DNA from: Acidaminococcus fermentans | GTDB taxonomy: Bacteria; Bacillota; Negativicutes; Acidaminococcales; Acidaminococcaceae | Direction: 5' to 3' | Assembly (NCBI RefSeq): GCF_009696675.1 | Contig: NZ_VULN01000003.1 | Location: 1-64,000 of the forward strand | DNA: 64,000 nt | Shown here: piece by piece, positions 26,035-35,641 of the stretch | How the letters are laid out: each line of letters starts with the position of its first letter | Numbering within the stretch: the first letter of the stretch is position 1 | Made by a program: the position numbers and the translations under genes | Notes under the pieces: generated by a model | What the model was told of the DNA's origin: nothing | Databases searched by the model: none | What the model saw: only the letters and a program-made list of their open reading frames with translations

Positions 26035-26610
26035 ATGAGCGAAATGAGAGAGAATTTGCATCCGTCTGTGGCCGCAACCGGCAGCCGGGAACAGATCCGG
26101 TTCATGACCGGCAGCGCCGTCTGTGTAGCGCTGCTGGCAGTGTCGGCGTACATTTCTTTTCCGCTGCCTTTTACCCCGGCCATGGTGACAGCTCTCACCA
26201 TTATGGTGAACCTGGTGGCCTTTATCATGAAGCCGAAACAGGCAGCGATCATCCTGGGAATCTATCTGCTGCTGGGAGCCGTGGGGGTTCCGGTGTTCGT
26301 AGGGGGCACTTCCGGACTGCACAAGCTGATCGGACCCACCGGGGGCTTCAATCTGGGCTTCCTGGCGGCAGCTGTGGCCATGAGCGCCGTCCGGGGGAAC
26401 ACCCGGTCCTTTAAGAAGCTGGTGGCCATCGGCATCTGTGTGGGCATGCCCATCATTTATGTGGGGGGCTGCCTGAGCATGTATCTGGTGGCCAAAGTAG
26501 GGGTCTGGAAGACCCTGGTGATGGCCGTGTTCCCCTTCCTGATCGGGGATACCCTGAAAGTGGTCCTGGCTGCCTTCCTGGCCAACCGGCTCCAGCGCTA
26601 TGGGTTCTGA
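26035..26610 (+). CDS. bioY: Biotin transporter S-component BioY
   Basis: Membrane biotin-binding subunit, working alone or with EcfA1A2T. The 191-residue protein has about six membrane segments and the BioY signature GAVGVPVFVGGTSGLHKLIGPTGGF (key parts GVPVF, GGTSGL and GPTGGFNLGF, residues ~83-108), plus FPFLIGDTLKVVLA near the C-terminus. GGGAGG (26020-26025) lies 9 bases upstream. It overlaps the thiolase-like gene by 11 bases. The BirA-like operator upstream agrees with biotin repression. Confidence 0.95.
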   Translation: MSEMRENLHPSVAATGSREQIRFMTGSAVCVALLAVSAYISFPLPFTPAMVTALTIMVNLVAFIMKPKQAAIILGIYLLLGAVGVPVFVGGTSGLHKLIGPTGGFNLGFLAAAVAMSAVRGNTRSFKKLVAIGICVGMPIIYVGGCLSMYLVAKVGVWKTLVMAVFPFLIGDTLKVVLAAFLANRLQRYGF

Positions 26611-27820
26611 GAGACGGGTCCAGGACGTGTTCCTGGTGGGAGGCCTCCGGAGCCATCTGGGCCTCCAGAACGGAATCTTTAAAAATGTACCGCCGGAGAA
26701 ACTGGGTGCTGCCCTTCTCCGGCAGCTTTGTATCCGCTGTCCGGCAGCCCGGGAAGCCCAGCTGATCCTGGGAGGCAATGCCGTAGGCAGCGGGGGGAAC
26801 CTGACCCGGCTTATGGCCCTCACTGCCGGATTCCCTGTGGAAACGCCGGCCCTTACCCTGGACATGCAGTGCGCTTCCGCTCTGGGGGCCCTGTCCCTGG
26901 CCTGGGGGAAGATTGCCAGCGGCCAGCTGGATGTGGTCCTGTGCGGGGGGGTGGAATCTTCCTCCATGCAGCCCCGGCGGGTGTACCAGCCCTGGGACAG
27001 CCGGTACACCCCGGAAGGCTACATGACCGCCCAGTTCTCTCCGGATACCCACAGCCCCCGGGCCATGCTGGAAGGAGCGGAACGGACGGCCCAGGTGTAT
27101 GGGGTGCCCCGGGAGGAACTGGACAGCTGGGCCGTGCGCAGCCACCGGAGGGCGGCCCAGGCGGCGGAAGAAGGCCGGCTGGGACCCTGGGTGGTGTCCC
27201 TGTTCGGCAGTACAAGAGATGAAAGCATCCGGCCCCGGATGAACGGGAAACTGGCCCGGCGGATGCCCACCCTGTTCACCCGGGAGGAAACGGCGGCCCT
27301 GCTGACCCCGGAAGAACGGAACCTGGCGGGAGACTGTACCCCCACTCTGACTGCGGCCAATGCCTGCCTGACCCAGGACGGGGCAGCCTTCCTGGTGCTG
27401 GCTTCCGGTCGGCAGCGGGCTGCCTGGCGCCGGGCCGGGAAACCGGTGCGGCCTCTGGCCCGGATCCTCCACGGTACGGAAGCGGGCGTGGATCCCCGGT
27501 TCAGCCCTCTGGGCGCCCTGACCGTGGGAGAAAAGATCCTGGAAGAAACCGGGCTCCCGGTGGAAGCCATCGACGATTTTGAATACAATGAAGCCTTCGG
27601 GGTGATCTCCGCCCTGTTTGCCCGGCAGTATCCCACCTGTACCGACCGGTACCTGCCTCTGGGGGGTGCTCTGGCCTACGGCCATCCTTATGGATGCAGC
27701 GGTGCTGTGCTGGTGCTCCATGCCCTGGCAGCTCTGGAGGGACAGGAAGGGAAAAAGGCCCTGTGCGCCATTGCCGGGGCCGGAGGCACAGGAGCCGGAG
27801 TGCTCCTGGAAACTTTGTAG
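26600..27820 (+). CDS. Thiolase-like acyl-CoA acyltransferase lacking one catalytic Cys
   Basis: A 406-residue thiolase-fold protein. The acyl-accepting Cys91 is present in LDMQCASALGAL, as are the NEAF motif (DFEYNEAFGVI) and His362 in GGALAYGHPYGCSGA. In the C-terminal motif, normally G-L-A-T-x-C-x-G-G-G-x-G, the cysteine position is alanine (Ala392 in ALCAIAGAGGTG), with a Cys three residues before. This predicts altered chemistry. The gene overlaps bioY and precedes a CoA-ligase-like gene, the same trio as B. subtilis yhfU-yhfT-yhfS (bioY, AMP-ligase, thiolase), a known biotin-regulated set. A role in biotin-precursor acyl metabolism is inferred. Confidence 0.85.
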   Translation: MGSERRVQDVFLVGGLRSHLGLQNGIFKNVPPEKLGAALLRQLCIRCPAAREAQLILGGNAVGSGGNLTRLMALTAGFPVETPALTLDMQCASALGALSLAWGKIASGQLDVVLCGGVESSSMQPRRVYQPWDSRYTPEGYMTAQFSPDTHSPRAMLEGAERTAQVYGVPREELDSWAVRSHRRAAQAAEEGRLGPWVVSLFGSTRDESIRPRMNGKLARRMPTLFTREETAALLTPEERNLAGDCTPTLTAANACLTQDGAAFLVLASGRQRAAWRRAGKPVRPLARILHGTEAGVDPRFSPLGALTVGEKILEETGLPVEAIDDFEYNEAFGVISALFARQYPTCTDRYLPLGGALAYGHPYGCSGAVLVLHALAALEGQEGKKALCAIAGAGGTGAGVLLETL

Positions 27821-27838
27821 CAGAAAGAAGAATCAGCC

Positions 27839-29164
27839 ATGGATTATGGAACGATACTGGAACAATGGGCCCGGGTCCAGCCGGATAAAGCCTGCCTGGT
27901 GGAAGAGGAGCAGGTCTTTTCCTATGGGGAAATGGCCCGGAAGGCCCGGGTGTACAGGGACAGCCTGAAGCAGCTGGGGATTCCCCGGCAAACTGTTCTG
28001 ATCATCCGGCCCAGACCGGCGGCTCAGCTGGAAGCCTTTTTGGGCGCGGAACTGGCAGGCTGGGTGCCGGTGTTGGGCCATCCGGACCTGTCAAAAGAGG
28101 CGGCGGACGAACTGGCCCGGGTCCGGCAGATCGGGTGGATCGACGACGGAACCCTGCGGCCCGGATGCCTGGAGGCTCCAGTGCCGGCCAGGGAACTGTG
28201 CATGGGGGTCCTGAGCAGCGGCTCCACCGGGCTGCCCAAGCTGATGTTCCGGACCTATGGCAGCTGGGGGGATTTCTTTCCGGAACAGGACCGGAAGTTC
28301 CAGGTGGACCGGGACACGGTGGGTTTCTGTGAAGGGAGCATGAGCTTTACCGGGAACCTGAATGTGTGGGCCCAGCTGCTCCATGCCGGTGCCACCCTGG
28401 TGATGGCCTCCAGTCTCCGGAGCACCCGGTGGAAGGCTCTGTTGGACCGGTACCCGGTGACCCTGCTGTACCTGGTGCCGGTGAAGCTGAAGCTGCTGTT
28501 CCAGGTGCTGGAGCGGTCCTATCCGGCTATGAAGACGGTGCTGGCAGGGTCCCAGCTGCTGGATGGGGAAACAGCCCGGACCCTGAAAGCGCATTTTCCT
28601 TCCAGCCAGGTCCTGCTGTATTACGGGGCCAGCGAACTGGACTATATCACCTGGCTCACCTATGAGGAGCTGTTGGCCCATCCCCAGAGCGTGGGAAAGC
28701 CCTGCCCCGGGGTGAAGGTGGAGCTCCGGGAGGGGATGATCTGGATCGATACGCCTTACCATGTGGCTGGTCTGCCCCGGCCCTGTACCCTGGAGGATAT
28801 GGGATATTTCGATAAGGACGGATATTTGATCTTCCTGGGTCGCCGGGGTCAGGTGATCAACAAGGGAGGCCTTACCATCAGCTGCAGCCGGGTGGAACAG
28901 GCCCTGCTGCAGGTGCCCGGGGTACGGGATGCCTGTGTGGTGCCCGTCCGGGACGAAAAGCGGGGAGAAGACCTGGGCGCTGGTGTGGTGCTGGAACCGG
29001 GGATCACCCTGCCCCAGGTACGAAAAGCCCTCCGGAAAACCCTGCTCCCGGGAGAAATCCCCGGCCGGTGGGAACAGCTGGACCAGCTGCCCCTTACGGG
29101 AGTGGGGAAGGTGGATTACAAGAAGGTGAAGGAGAGTCTGGCGTTCTCATACCCTCATTCGTGA
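27839..29164 (+). CDS. AMP-dependent acyl-CoA synthetase-like ligase (YhfT-like)
   Basis: A 441-residue adenylate-forming enzyme. Core motifs are SSGSTGLPKLMF (P-loop, residues ~122-133), YYGASELDYITW (A5-like), GYFDKDGYLIFLGR (A7/A8) and the C-terminal lysine in LTGVGKVDYKK. It is shorter than typical long-chain acyl-CoA synthetases (about 500-560). The start is placed at ATG 27839, 18 bases after the thiolase stop. Together with bioY and the thiolase it resembles B. subtilis yhfT, so activation of a carboxylate for biotin-precursor synthesis or salvage is plausible but unproven. A strong terminator ends the operon. Confidence 0.85.
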   Translation: MDYGTILEQWARVQPDKACLVEEEQVFSYGEMARKARVYRDSLKQLGIPRQTVLIIRPRPAAQLEAFLGAELAGWVPVLGHPDLSKEAADELARVRQIGWIDDGTLRPGCLEAPVPARELCMGVLSSGSTGLPKLMFRTYGSWGDFFPEQDRKFQVDRDTVGFCEGSMSFTGNLNVWAQLLHAGATLVMASSLRSTRWKALLDRYPVTLLYLVPVKLKLLFQVLERSYPAMKTVLAGSQLLDGETARTLKAHFPSSQVLLYYGASELDYITWLTYEELLAHPQSVGKPCPGVKVELREGMIWIDTPYHVAGLPRPCTLEDMGYFDKDGYLIFLGRRGQVINKGGLTISCSRVEQALLQVPGVRDACVVPVRDEKRGEDLGAGVVLEPGITLPQVRKALRKTLLPGEIPGRWEQLDQLPLTGVGKVDYKKVKESLAFSYPHS

Positions 29165-29201
29165 CAAAAGGGTGCCATCGTTTACGGTGGCACCCTTTTG
29201 C
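29165..29201 (+). terminator. Terminator of the bioY operon
   Basis: AAAAGGGTGCCATCG / CGGTGGCACCCTTTT is a long near-perfect stem whose A/T flanks make it potentially bidirectional. Confidence 0.8.
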
Positions 29202-29209
29202 GGTATACT
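29181..29209 (+). promoter_or_regulatory. Promoter of the beta-helix gene
   Basis: TTTACG (29181-29186), 17 bases, TATACT (29204-29209). The -35 lies in the terminator loop. Confidence 0.5.
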
Positions 29210-29248
29210 ATATTATGTAGAAGTATATACAGGAAAGTAGGGATTCCC

Positions 29249-30682
29249 ATGAAAAATTCCAAGATTTTAACATTGGCCATCCTGGCCTCTTTGCTGTCCA
29301 CCCCTTGCGCCTGGGCGGCCCATAAGACCACGGCGGCTGCTGCCGCCACTTCGGCCCAGACGGAAACGGCGAAACCGGCCAAGGCCGAAAAAGCCGCTGC
29401 CAAGGCGGAAAAAACGACTGAAAAGACTGCACCGGCGGAAACGACAGTTGCAGAAACCACGGCGGCAGAACCGCTGCCGGCGGATAATTACAGTGCCGCC
29501 AAGATGGTCAGCGGCGAAAAGACCGCTCTGGCTGACAGCTATGCGGCTCTGGTGGCGGACGAAAGTGCCCTGCTGGTGAAGAACGGGGCGGACGTGACCC
29601 TGTCCCATGGGGCCATTACCAAAAGCGGCGCCACCACTGACGTGCTGGGCAGCAAGTTCCACGGCCAGAATGCGGCAGTGCTGGCTGCAGACGGAGCCCT
29701 TGCCATGGACGGGTGCACCATCCGGACGGAAGCGGACGGGGCCAACGCCGTGTTCGCCACAGGGTCCAAAGGCAGCGTGAAGCTCCACGATTCCAACATC
29801 CGCACCACCGGGGCTTCTTCCCGGGGCCTGGATGCCACCGAAGGGGGTACCATTACGGCGGACAACATCAACATCGGTACCACCGGTATCCGGTCTGCGG
29901 CCCTGGCAACGGAACCTTCCGGAGCCAGCGTGACAGTGAGCAAGAGCACCATCAACACTTCCGGAGAAGGCTCTCCCCTGGTGTATTCCAAGGGAACCAT
30001 CAAGGTCAGCGAAGTAAAGGGCACCGCCGGAGCCAGTGAAATCGCCGTGGTGGAAGGGAACAACTCCATCCATCTGGAATATGTGGATCTGTCCGGCAAC
30101 GGCAGCCACGGGGTGATGCTGTATCAGAACAAGACCCGGGACAACGGCCCTGACGGCAAGGCCCTGGGCCGGTTCGCCGCCAAAGGGTCCGCTCTCCGGA
30201 GCCTGAAGGAAGGCCCCCTGTTCTACGTGACCAACACCGCAGCCCGGATCTATTCGGAAATGACCACCATGCAGTATCTGGGGGGCACCCTGATCCGGGT
30301 GGAAGCCAACCAGTTCGGGGACGCCGGGACCAACGGCGGTGACCTGACCTTCATGGCCAACAACCAGGGGCTTTACGGCAATGTGTCCGTGGACGCCAGC
30401 AGCACCATCCTGATGGACCTCCAGAACGGCAGCCACTGGTCCGGAGCCATCAATACGGATAACACCGGCAAGAAGGTGGACGTGAACCTGGACGCCTCCT
30501 CCAGCTGGTCCCTGACCGCTGACAGCCATGTGGACGGGTTCACCGACGGGACCACGGCCCTGACCAACCTGAAGGGCAACGGCCACACCCTGTACTACAA
30601 CAGCAGCAGTGCCGCCAACGCCTGGCTGGGCGGCAAGACCTACGAACTCCAGGGCGGCGGGTATCTGAAGCCGGAGAAATAA
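29249..30682 (+). CDS. Exported beta-helix protein with Ala/Lys/Thr-rich stalk
   Basis: A 477-residue precursor with a signal peptide (MKNSKILTLAILASLL..., cleavage near CAWA-AHK). A low-complexity stalk of Ala, Lys, Glu and Thr follows (residues ~25-80). The rest repeats short strand-turn units rich in Gly, Ser, Thr and Asn, for example MDGCTIRTEADGANAVFATG, HDSNIRTTGASSRGLDATEGG and ADNINIGTTGIRSAAL. This looks like a right-handed parallel beta-helix, like autotransporter passengers and cell-surface polysaccharide-active proteins. No C-terminal translocator barrel is present, so it is secreted, periplasmic or surface-held by other means. No enzyme motif is seen. Confidence 0.75.
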   Translation: MKNSKILTLAILASLLSTPCAWAAHKTTAAAAATSAQTETAKPAKAEKAAAKAEKTTEKTAPAETTVAETTAAEPLPADNYSAAKMVSGEKTALADSYAALVADESALLVKNGADVTLSHGAITKSGATTDVLGSKFHGQNAAVLAADGALAMDGCTIRTEADGANAVFATGSKGSVKLHDSNIRTTGASSRGLDATEGGTITADNINIGTTGIRSAALATEPSGASVTVSKSTINTSGEGSPLVYSKGTIKVSEVKGTAGASEIAVVEGNNSIHLEYVDLSGNGSHGVMLYQNKTRDNGPDGKALGRFAAKGSALRSLKEGPLFYVTNTAARIYSEMTTMQYLGGTLIRVEANQFGDAGTNGGDLTFMANNQGLYGNVSVDASSTILMDLQNGSHWSGAINTDNTGKKVDVNLDASSSWSLTADSHVDGFTDGTTALTNLKGNGHTLYYNSSSAANAWLGGKTYELQGGGYLKPEK

Positions 30683-30716
30683 GAGTGCAGAGTGAAGAGT
30701 AAAGAGTGAAGAGGGT
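30682..30716. repeat. Heptanucleotide repeat, AGAGTGA x5
   Basis: Units AGAGTGC, AGAGTGA, AGAGTAA, AGAGTGA, AGAGGGT follow the beta-helix stop. The last units supply the purine-rich ribosome-binding site of the next gene. Confidence 0.8.
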
Positions 30717-30722
30717 CTGATC

Positions 30723-31358
30723 ATGAAACAAACGAAAAAAATCACGGCGTCTCTGCTGGCGGCTCTGGCTTTGACGGCTCCCTGCTTTGCCACGGGGGCT
30801 GCGGCCCAGTCGGCCAGTGATAAAACGGCCCAGACGGCTCCTCTGACCAAAGAAGACCGGGAACGGGCGGAACTGCGGACCAAGACCTACAAGGCCCTGC
30901 TGGATCTGTACAAACGGAAACCCCAGTCCCGGAAGGCCATCCAGAATGCTTTTGGCTATGCAGTGTTCGTGGACACCAGCTACAGCGTGGGTCTTTTAGG
31001 TGGGGGCCACGGCCGGGGACGGGCCATCAACCAGCACAGCGGCCGGGAAGTGTTCATGAAAATGGGCGAGATGAAAGTGGGTCTGGGCCTGGGGGTCCGG
31101 CAGTCCAACATCATCTTTGTGTTCGGCAATGAAGACGCCTTCAATTCTTTCATTACCAAAGGATGGACTTTTGGTGGTGAAGCGGTGGCTGCTGCCGGAG
31201 ACGGGGTCAACGGGGATGCCCTGGAAGGTTCCTTCCAGGTGGCACCGGGCATGTGGATGTACCAGGTGACCACCAAGGGACTGGCCGCTGATCTTACCGT
31301 AAAGGGCACCCGGTTCTATGTGGATAAGGACCTGAATGTGAACACGGTGGTGAAATGA
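30723..31358 (+). CDS. Exported SYLF/Ysc84-domain lipid-binding protein
   Basis: A 211-residue precursor with a signal peptide (MKQTKKITASLLAALALTAPCFA, likely SPase I site; the Cys has no convincing lipobox). The SYLF domain begins near residue 65 (SRKAIQNAFGYAVF) and contains the Gly-rich GLLGGGHGRGRAIN, EVFMKMGEMKVGLGLGVR, NIIFVFGNEDAFNSF and FGGEAVAAAGDG. SYLF domains bind phosphoinositides or other lipids in eukaryotes; bacterial members are periplasmic and of unclear role. Its stop overlaps the trmO start by ATGA. Confidence 0.87.
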   Translation: MKQTKKITASLLAALALTAPCFATGAAAQSASDKTAQTAPLTKEDRERAELRTKTYKALLDLYKRKPQSRKAIQNAFGYAVFVDTSYSVGLLGGGHGRGRAINQHSGREVFMKMGEMKVGLGLGVRQSNIIFVFGNEDAFNSFITKGWTFGGEAVAAAGDGVNGDALEGSFQVAPGMWMYQVTTKGLAADLTVKGTRFYVDKDLNVNTVVK

Positions 31359-32059
31359 CGGAATTGCAAACTCAGGAACAGGGCCTCCTGACCCTCCGGC
31401 CGGTGGCCTGGTACCGGGGCCTGCTGCCGGAAAAATTCGGCTTGCCCCGGCAGAGCGGCCTGGTGCCGGATCTGACAGGACGGGTGGAAATGGCGGAAGG
31501 GTTCCGGGAACGGGAAGCCCTCCGGGGCCTGGAAGGGTTCTCCCACCTGTGGCTGATCTGGGGCTTTTCCCAGAACCACACCTGGTCGCCTACCGTGCGG
31601 CCGCCCCGGCTGGGAGGCAATACCCGTCTGGGGGTCTTCGCCACCCGGGCCCCCTTCCGTCCCAATCCCCTGGGCCTGTCCCTGGTGGAACTGGACAAAA
31701 TCATCTGGGAGGGCCCCCATGGCCCGGAACTGTGGGTGAAGGGGGCGGACCTGATGGACGGTACCCCCATTTATGACATCAAGCCCTACGTGCCCTACGC
31801 CGATGCCCGTCCTGACGCACGGAGCGGCTTCGCCCAGGGGGCGGACAGCACCCTGGAGGTCCGGTGTTCCCCGGACCTTCTGGCCAAACTGCCGGAAGAC
31901 CAGCGGGGGCCCCTTTTGGGGATCCTGTCCCAGGACCCCCGGCCCCATTATCAGAAAGATCCGGACCGGATCTACGGTATGGCCTTCGGAGCATGGAATG
32001 TAAAGTTCCGCATTGCAGAAGAAAATGTAACTGTAATTTCCATTGAAAAGATTCAATAA
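31355..32059 (+). CDS. trmO: tRNA (N6-threonylcarbamoyladenosine37-N6)-methyltransferase TrmO
   Basis: Methylates t6A37 of tRNA-Thr(GGU) to m6t6A using S-adenosylmethionine. The 234-residue protein has the UPF0066/TsaA hallmark LGVFATRAPFRPNPLGLSLVEL (core FATRAPFRPNPLG, residues ~92-104) and DGTPIYDIKPYVPYAD (~150-165), then a C-terminal extension containing QDPRPHYQKDPDRIYGM. It is coupled to the SYLF gene by ATGA, an unusual partner. Terminators follow at 32075-32119 and 32149-32180. Confidence 0.92.
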   Translation: MTELQTQEQGLLTLRPVAWYRGLLPEKFGLPRQSGLVPDLTGRVEMAEGFREREALRGLEGFSHLWLIWGFSQNHTWSPTVRPPRLGGNTRLGVFATRAPFRPNPLGLSLVELDKIIWEGPHGPELWVKGADLMDGTPIYDIKPYVPYADARPDARSGFAQGADSTLEVRCSPDLLAKLPEDQRGPLLGILSQDPRPHYQKDPDRIYGMAFGAWNVKFRIAEENVTVISIEKIQ

Positions 32060-32074
32060 TCATCAAAATAAGAA

Positions 32075-32119
32075 AAAAAGAGCTGTTACCTGTATTTTAC
32101 AGAGAACAGCTCTTTTTTT
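32075..32119 (+). terminator. Terminator after trmO
   Basis: AAAAAGAGCTGTT / AACAGCTCTTTTTTT with an inner CTGTA/TACAG stem; T-run of seven. Confidence 0.85.
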
Positions 32120-32148
32120 ATCTGTCTTGCAATTCCCTCTTCCGACCA

Positions 32149-32180
32149 GATGCGGTTGTTTATCCAACCGCATCTTTTTA
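32149..32180 (+). terminator. Second terminator, or leader hairpin
   Basis: GATGCGGTTG / CAACCGCATC, a perfect 10-bp stem with TTTATC loop and TTTTT. An extended -10 (TGT-TATACT, 32181-32189) starts at the next base. Confidence 0.8.
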
Positions 32181-32189
32181 TGTTATACT
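32181..32189 (+). promoter_or_regulatory. Extended -10 promoter of DUF3298-like gene
   Basis: TG-T-TATACT directly abuts the T-run of the preceding terminator; no -35 is seen because the hairpin occupies that place. Confidence 0.55.
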
Positions 32190-32221
32190 AGGAATATTAA
32201 GGAAAAAAGGAGCGTGGAACC

Positions 32222-32842
32222 ATGTTTAAAAAAGCGGCTTTGGCGGCTCTGGCCCTTTGTTTCAGCCTGTCCGTCCCGGCTTTTGCCGAGGTGGAAAGCC
32301 AGCAGGCCCAGGTGGGGAACCTGGAAATGACCTGGCCGGTGGTACATACCAAGAACAAAAAAGCGGATACCATGATCAACAAGGACATCAAGACCTTTAT
32401 GGATGATTTCCGGGCCGGGTTCGTGGACCGGAAGTTCACCTCCGGCCGGACCTGGTATGAAACCAAATACGAGGACAACCAGCTGGTTTCCCTGGTGCTC
32501 AGCGATCTGCGGACCCAGGGCAGCGACAACAAGGTCCGGACCAGTGCCGTGGTGTATGAACTGGCCAGCGGCCAGCGGCTGCCTCTGTCCGCCTTTGTAC
32601 GGGTGACGGTGGCCGACCTGAACGGATACCTGGCCAACCAGTGCTACAACAGCAGCGATGTGAAGATCCATCCCATTAAACAGGTGACCCGGGTGCCGGA
32701 AGATTTCTTCCTGAACCAGGACGGGAGCATTTCCATCCTGTTCCAGACGGACGAACTGGGAACTCTCTTGGATGGTCCGGTGTACATCCGTCTGAGCCAG
32801 CCGGACCTCCGGGACCTGAACACCCGGAATCCCCGGGCCTGA
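32222..32842 (+). CDS. Exported DUF3298/RsiV-like protein
   Basis: A 206-residue precursor with a signal peptide (MFKKAALAALALCFSLSVPAFA). The mature region has the pattern of the DUF4163/DUF3298 family: MTWPVVH..KADTMINKDI at the start, TWYETKYEDNQLVSLVLSDL, VVYELASGQRLPLSAFV, and VPEDFFLNQDGSISILFQTDELG near the end. That family covers RsiV-like anti-sigma ectodomains and secreted proteins; no transmembrane anchor or cytosolic anti-sigma part is present here. AAAAAAGGAGCG precedes the ATG. The lipase gene starts one base after its stop. Confidence 0.78.
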   Translation: MFKKAALAALALCFSLSVPAFAEVESQQAQVGNLEMTWPVVHTKNKKADTMINKDIKTFMDDFRAGFVDRKFTSGRTWYETKYEDNQLVSLVLSDLRTQGSDNKVRTSAVVYELASGQRLPLSAFVRVTVADLNGYLANQCYNSSDVKIHPIKQVTRVPEDFFLNQDGSISILFQTDELGTLLDGPVYIRLSQPDLRDLNTRNPRA

Positions 32843-32843
32843 G

Positions 32844-34254
32844 ATGGTCCTGAAAAGAAATCAAGGGGGATGGCTGGTCCGCTTTCTGGCAGCCGCTGCC
32901 CTGCTGGTGCTGCCTCGGGCGGCCTGGGCAGCCTCTCAGCCGGCGCCGGACCGTCCGGTGAAGCAGGCGGCCATGACGGCCATGGCGGCGGCCGTGTGCG
33001 CCGGCAGCTATCACCCGGAAAACAGTGAAGAAGTCCGGTATCTGGAAGATTACGGCTGGAAGCTCACTCCCTATACCCTGAAGGACGGGAAAACGGAAGT
33101 GAACTTCACCCTGGCCCGGAAACCGGATCCCATCCGGGGGAAAATCTGGAATGTGCTGGCCTTCCGGGGCAGTGCCTCCAAAGGGGACTGGAAGCTGAAT
33201 CTCCAGATGGAGACGGTGGACTATCCTTCCGGGAAACCGGCTGCCGGAGAAACGGCCAGCCCGGCAGTCCACAAAGGCTTCCTCCAGTACGCCCGGACGG
33301 CTCTTTCCCAGCCTCTGGATGTGGATGGGGACGGGAAGACGGAAAATCTGGGGGACTACCTGAAAACCCATCCCAGGGAACGGCTGCTGCTCACCGGCCA
33401 CAGCCTGGGCGGAGCCGGGGCCACCCTGGTGGGAGAAGAACTGGCGGCCCAGGGGGTATCCCGGGCCCAGATCCCGGTGATCACCTTCGGGGCCCCGGCG
33501 GTGGGAAACCGGGCTTTTGCCCGGGAATACGGAACGAAGATCAGCCTGCTCCGGGCGGTGACCTCTCTGGACCCAGTGCCCGGGGCGCTCCAGACCGTGA
33601 CCCGGTCCGGGTATCAGCAGCTCGGAGAAAAGAAAGAATATGCCCTATCGGGAAAATACACGGACTACCAGCATCCCATTTCCTATTATCTGGACCTGGC
33701 GGTACGGGATTATTATCAGGAACGGCAGAAAGCAGTGGAAGCGGGAATCTGGCCCCCGGCACCCCGGGAGCAGCGGGAGGGTACCGGTCCCTTGACGGCC
33801 CTGGTGATCCTGAGCCGGGACAACGGGGCGGATACCCGGTATTCCCCGGATCTGGGCCAGTTCCTGCTGGATGAATACCGGAGCCTGCTGCCCCGGTATG
33901 TGGTGCTGGAGTACCGGCACACCGCCGGCAGCGAGGACCTTTGGTCCCAGGAAGAGATCCGGCAGAAAGCCCGGCAGGCCGGGGCGGACATCCTGGTGGT
34001 GGCCCAGGTGGAACGGCACCGGGTGGGCCAGAGCGACAAATGGTCCATCCAGCTGGGCCAGGAAGTGCTGGGTCTGGGGACTGGCGGAGTCCACAGGGTG
34101 ACGGCAGGCAGTACCCGGGTGCGCTTCGAGCAGGGAGTACTCCAGAGCCTGCTGACCCTGTGGGAAGAACAGAAAAAAGAAGTACAGAACGTCCTGCCGG
34201 AAGCCAACAGGCAGGAACCATTGTGGATATTTTTGCGGGAAGAGGGGAATTTGA

Positions 34255-34268
<14 letters not shown>
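32844..34268 (+). CDS. Exported class 3 lipase-like protein with extra C-terminal domain
   Basis: A 474-residue precursor with a signal peptide (hydrophobic stretch FLAAAALLVLPRAAWA, residues ~13-28). The lipase domain (about 30-285) has FRGSASKGDW, HKGFLQYA, the nucleophile elbow LLTGHSLGGAGA and FGAPAVGN, followed by DPVPGAL for the acid. The C-terminal part (about 305-470) is a separate alpha/beta unit (ALVILSRDNGADTR, YRSLLPRYVVLE, ARQAGADILVVAQVER). Its layout resembles the exported protein at 19449-20063. The substrate is unknown. It overlaps the amidohydrolase by 14 bases. Confidence 0.8.
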
Positions 34269-35640
<1,372 letters not shown>

Positions 35641-35641
35641 T

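Noticed and set aside
26039-26414. C-terminal half of the hot-dog ORF
   Set aside because: It is the shadow of bioY in another frame, with low-complexity residues and no recognisable fold.
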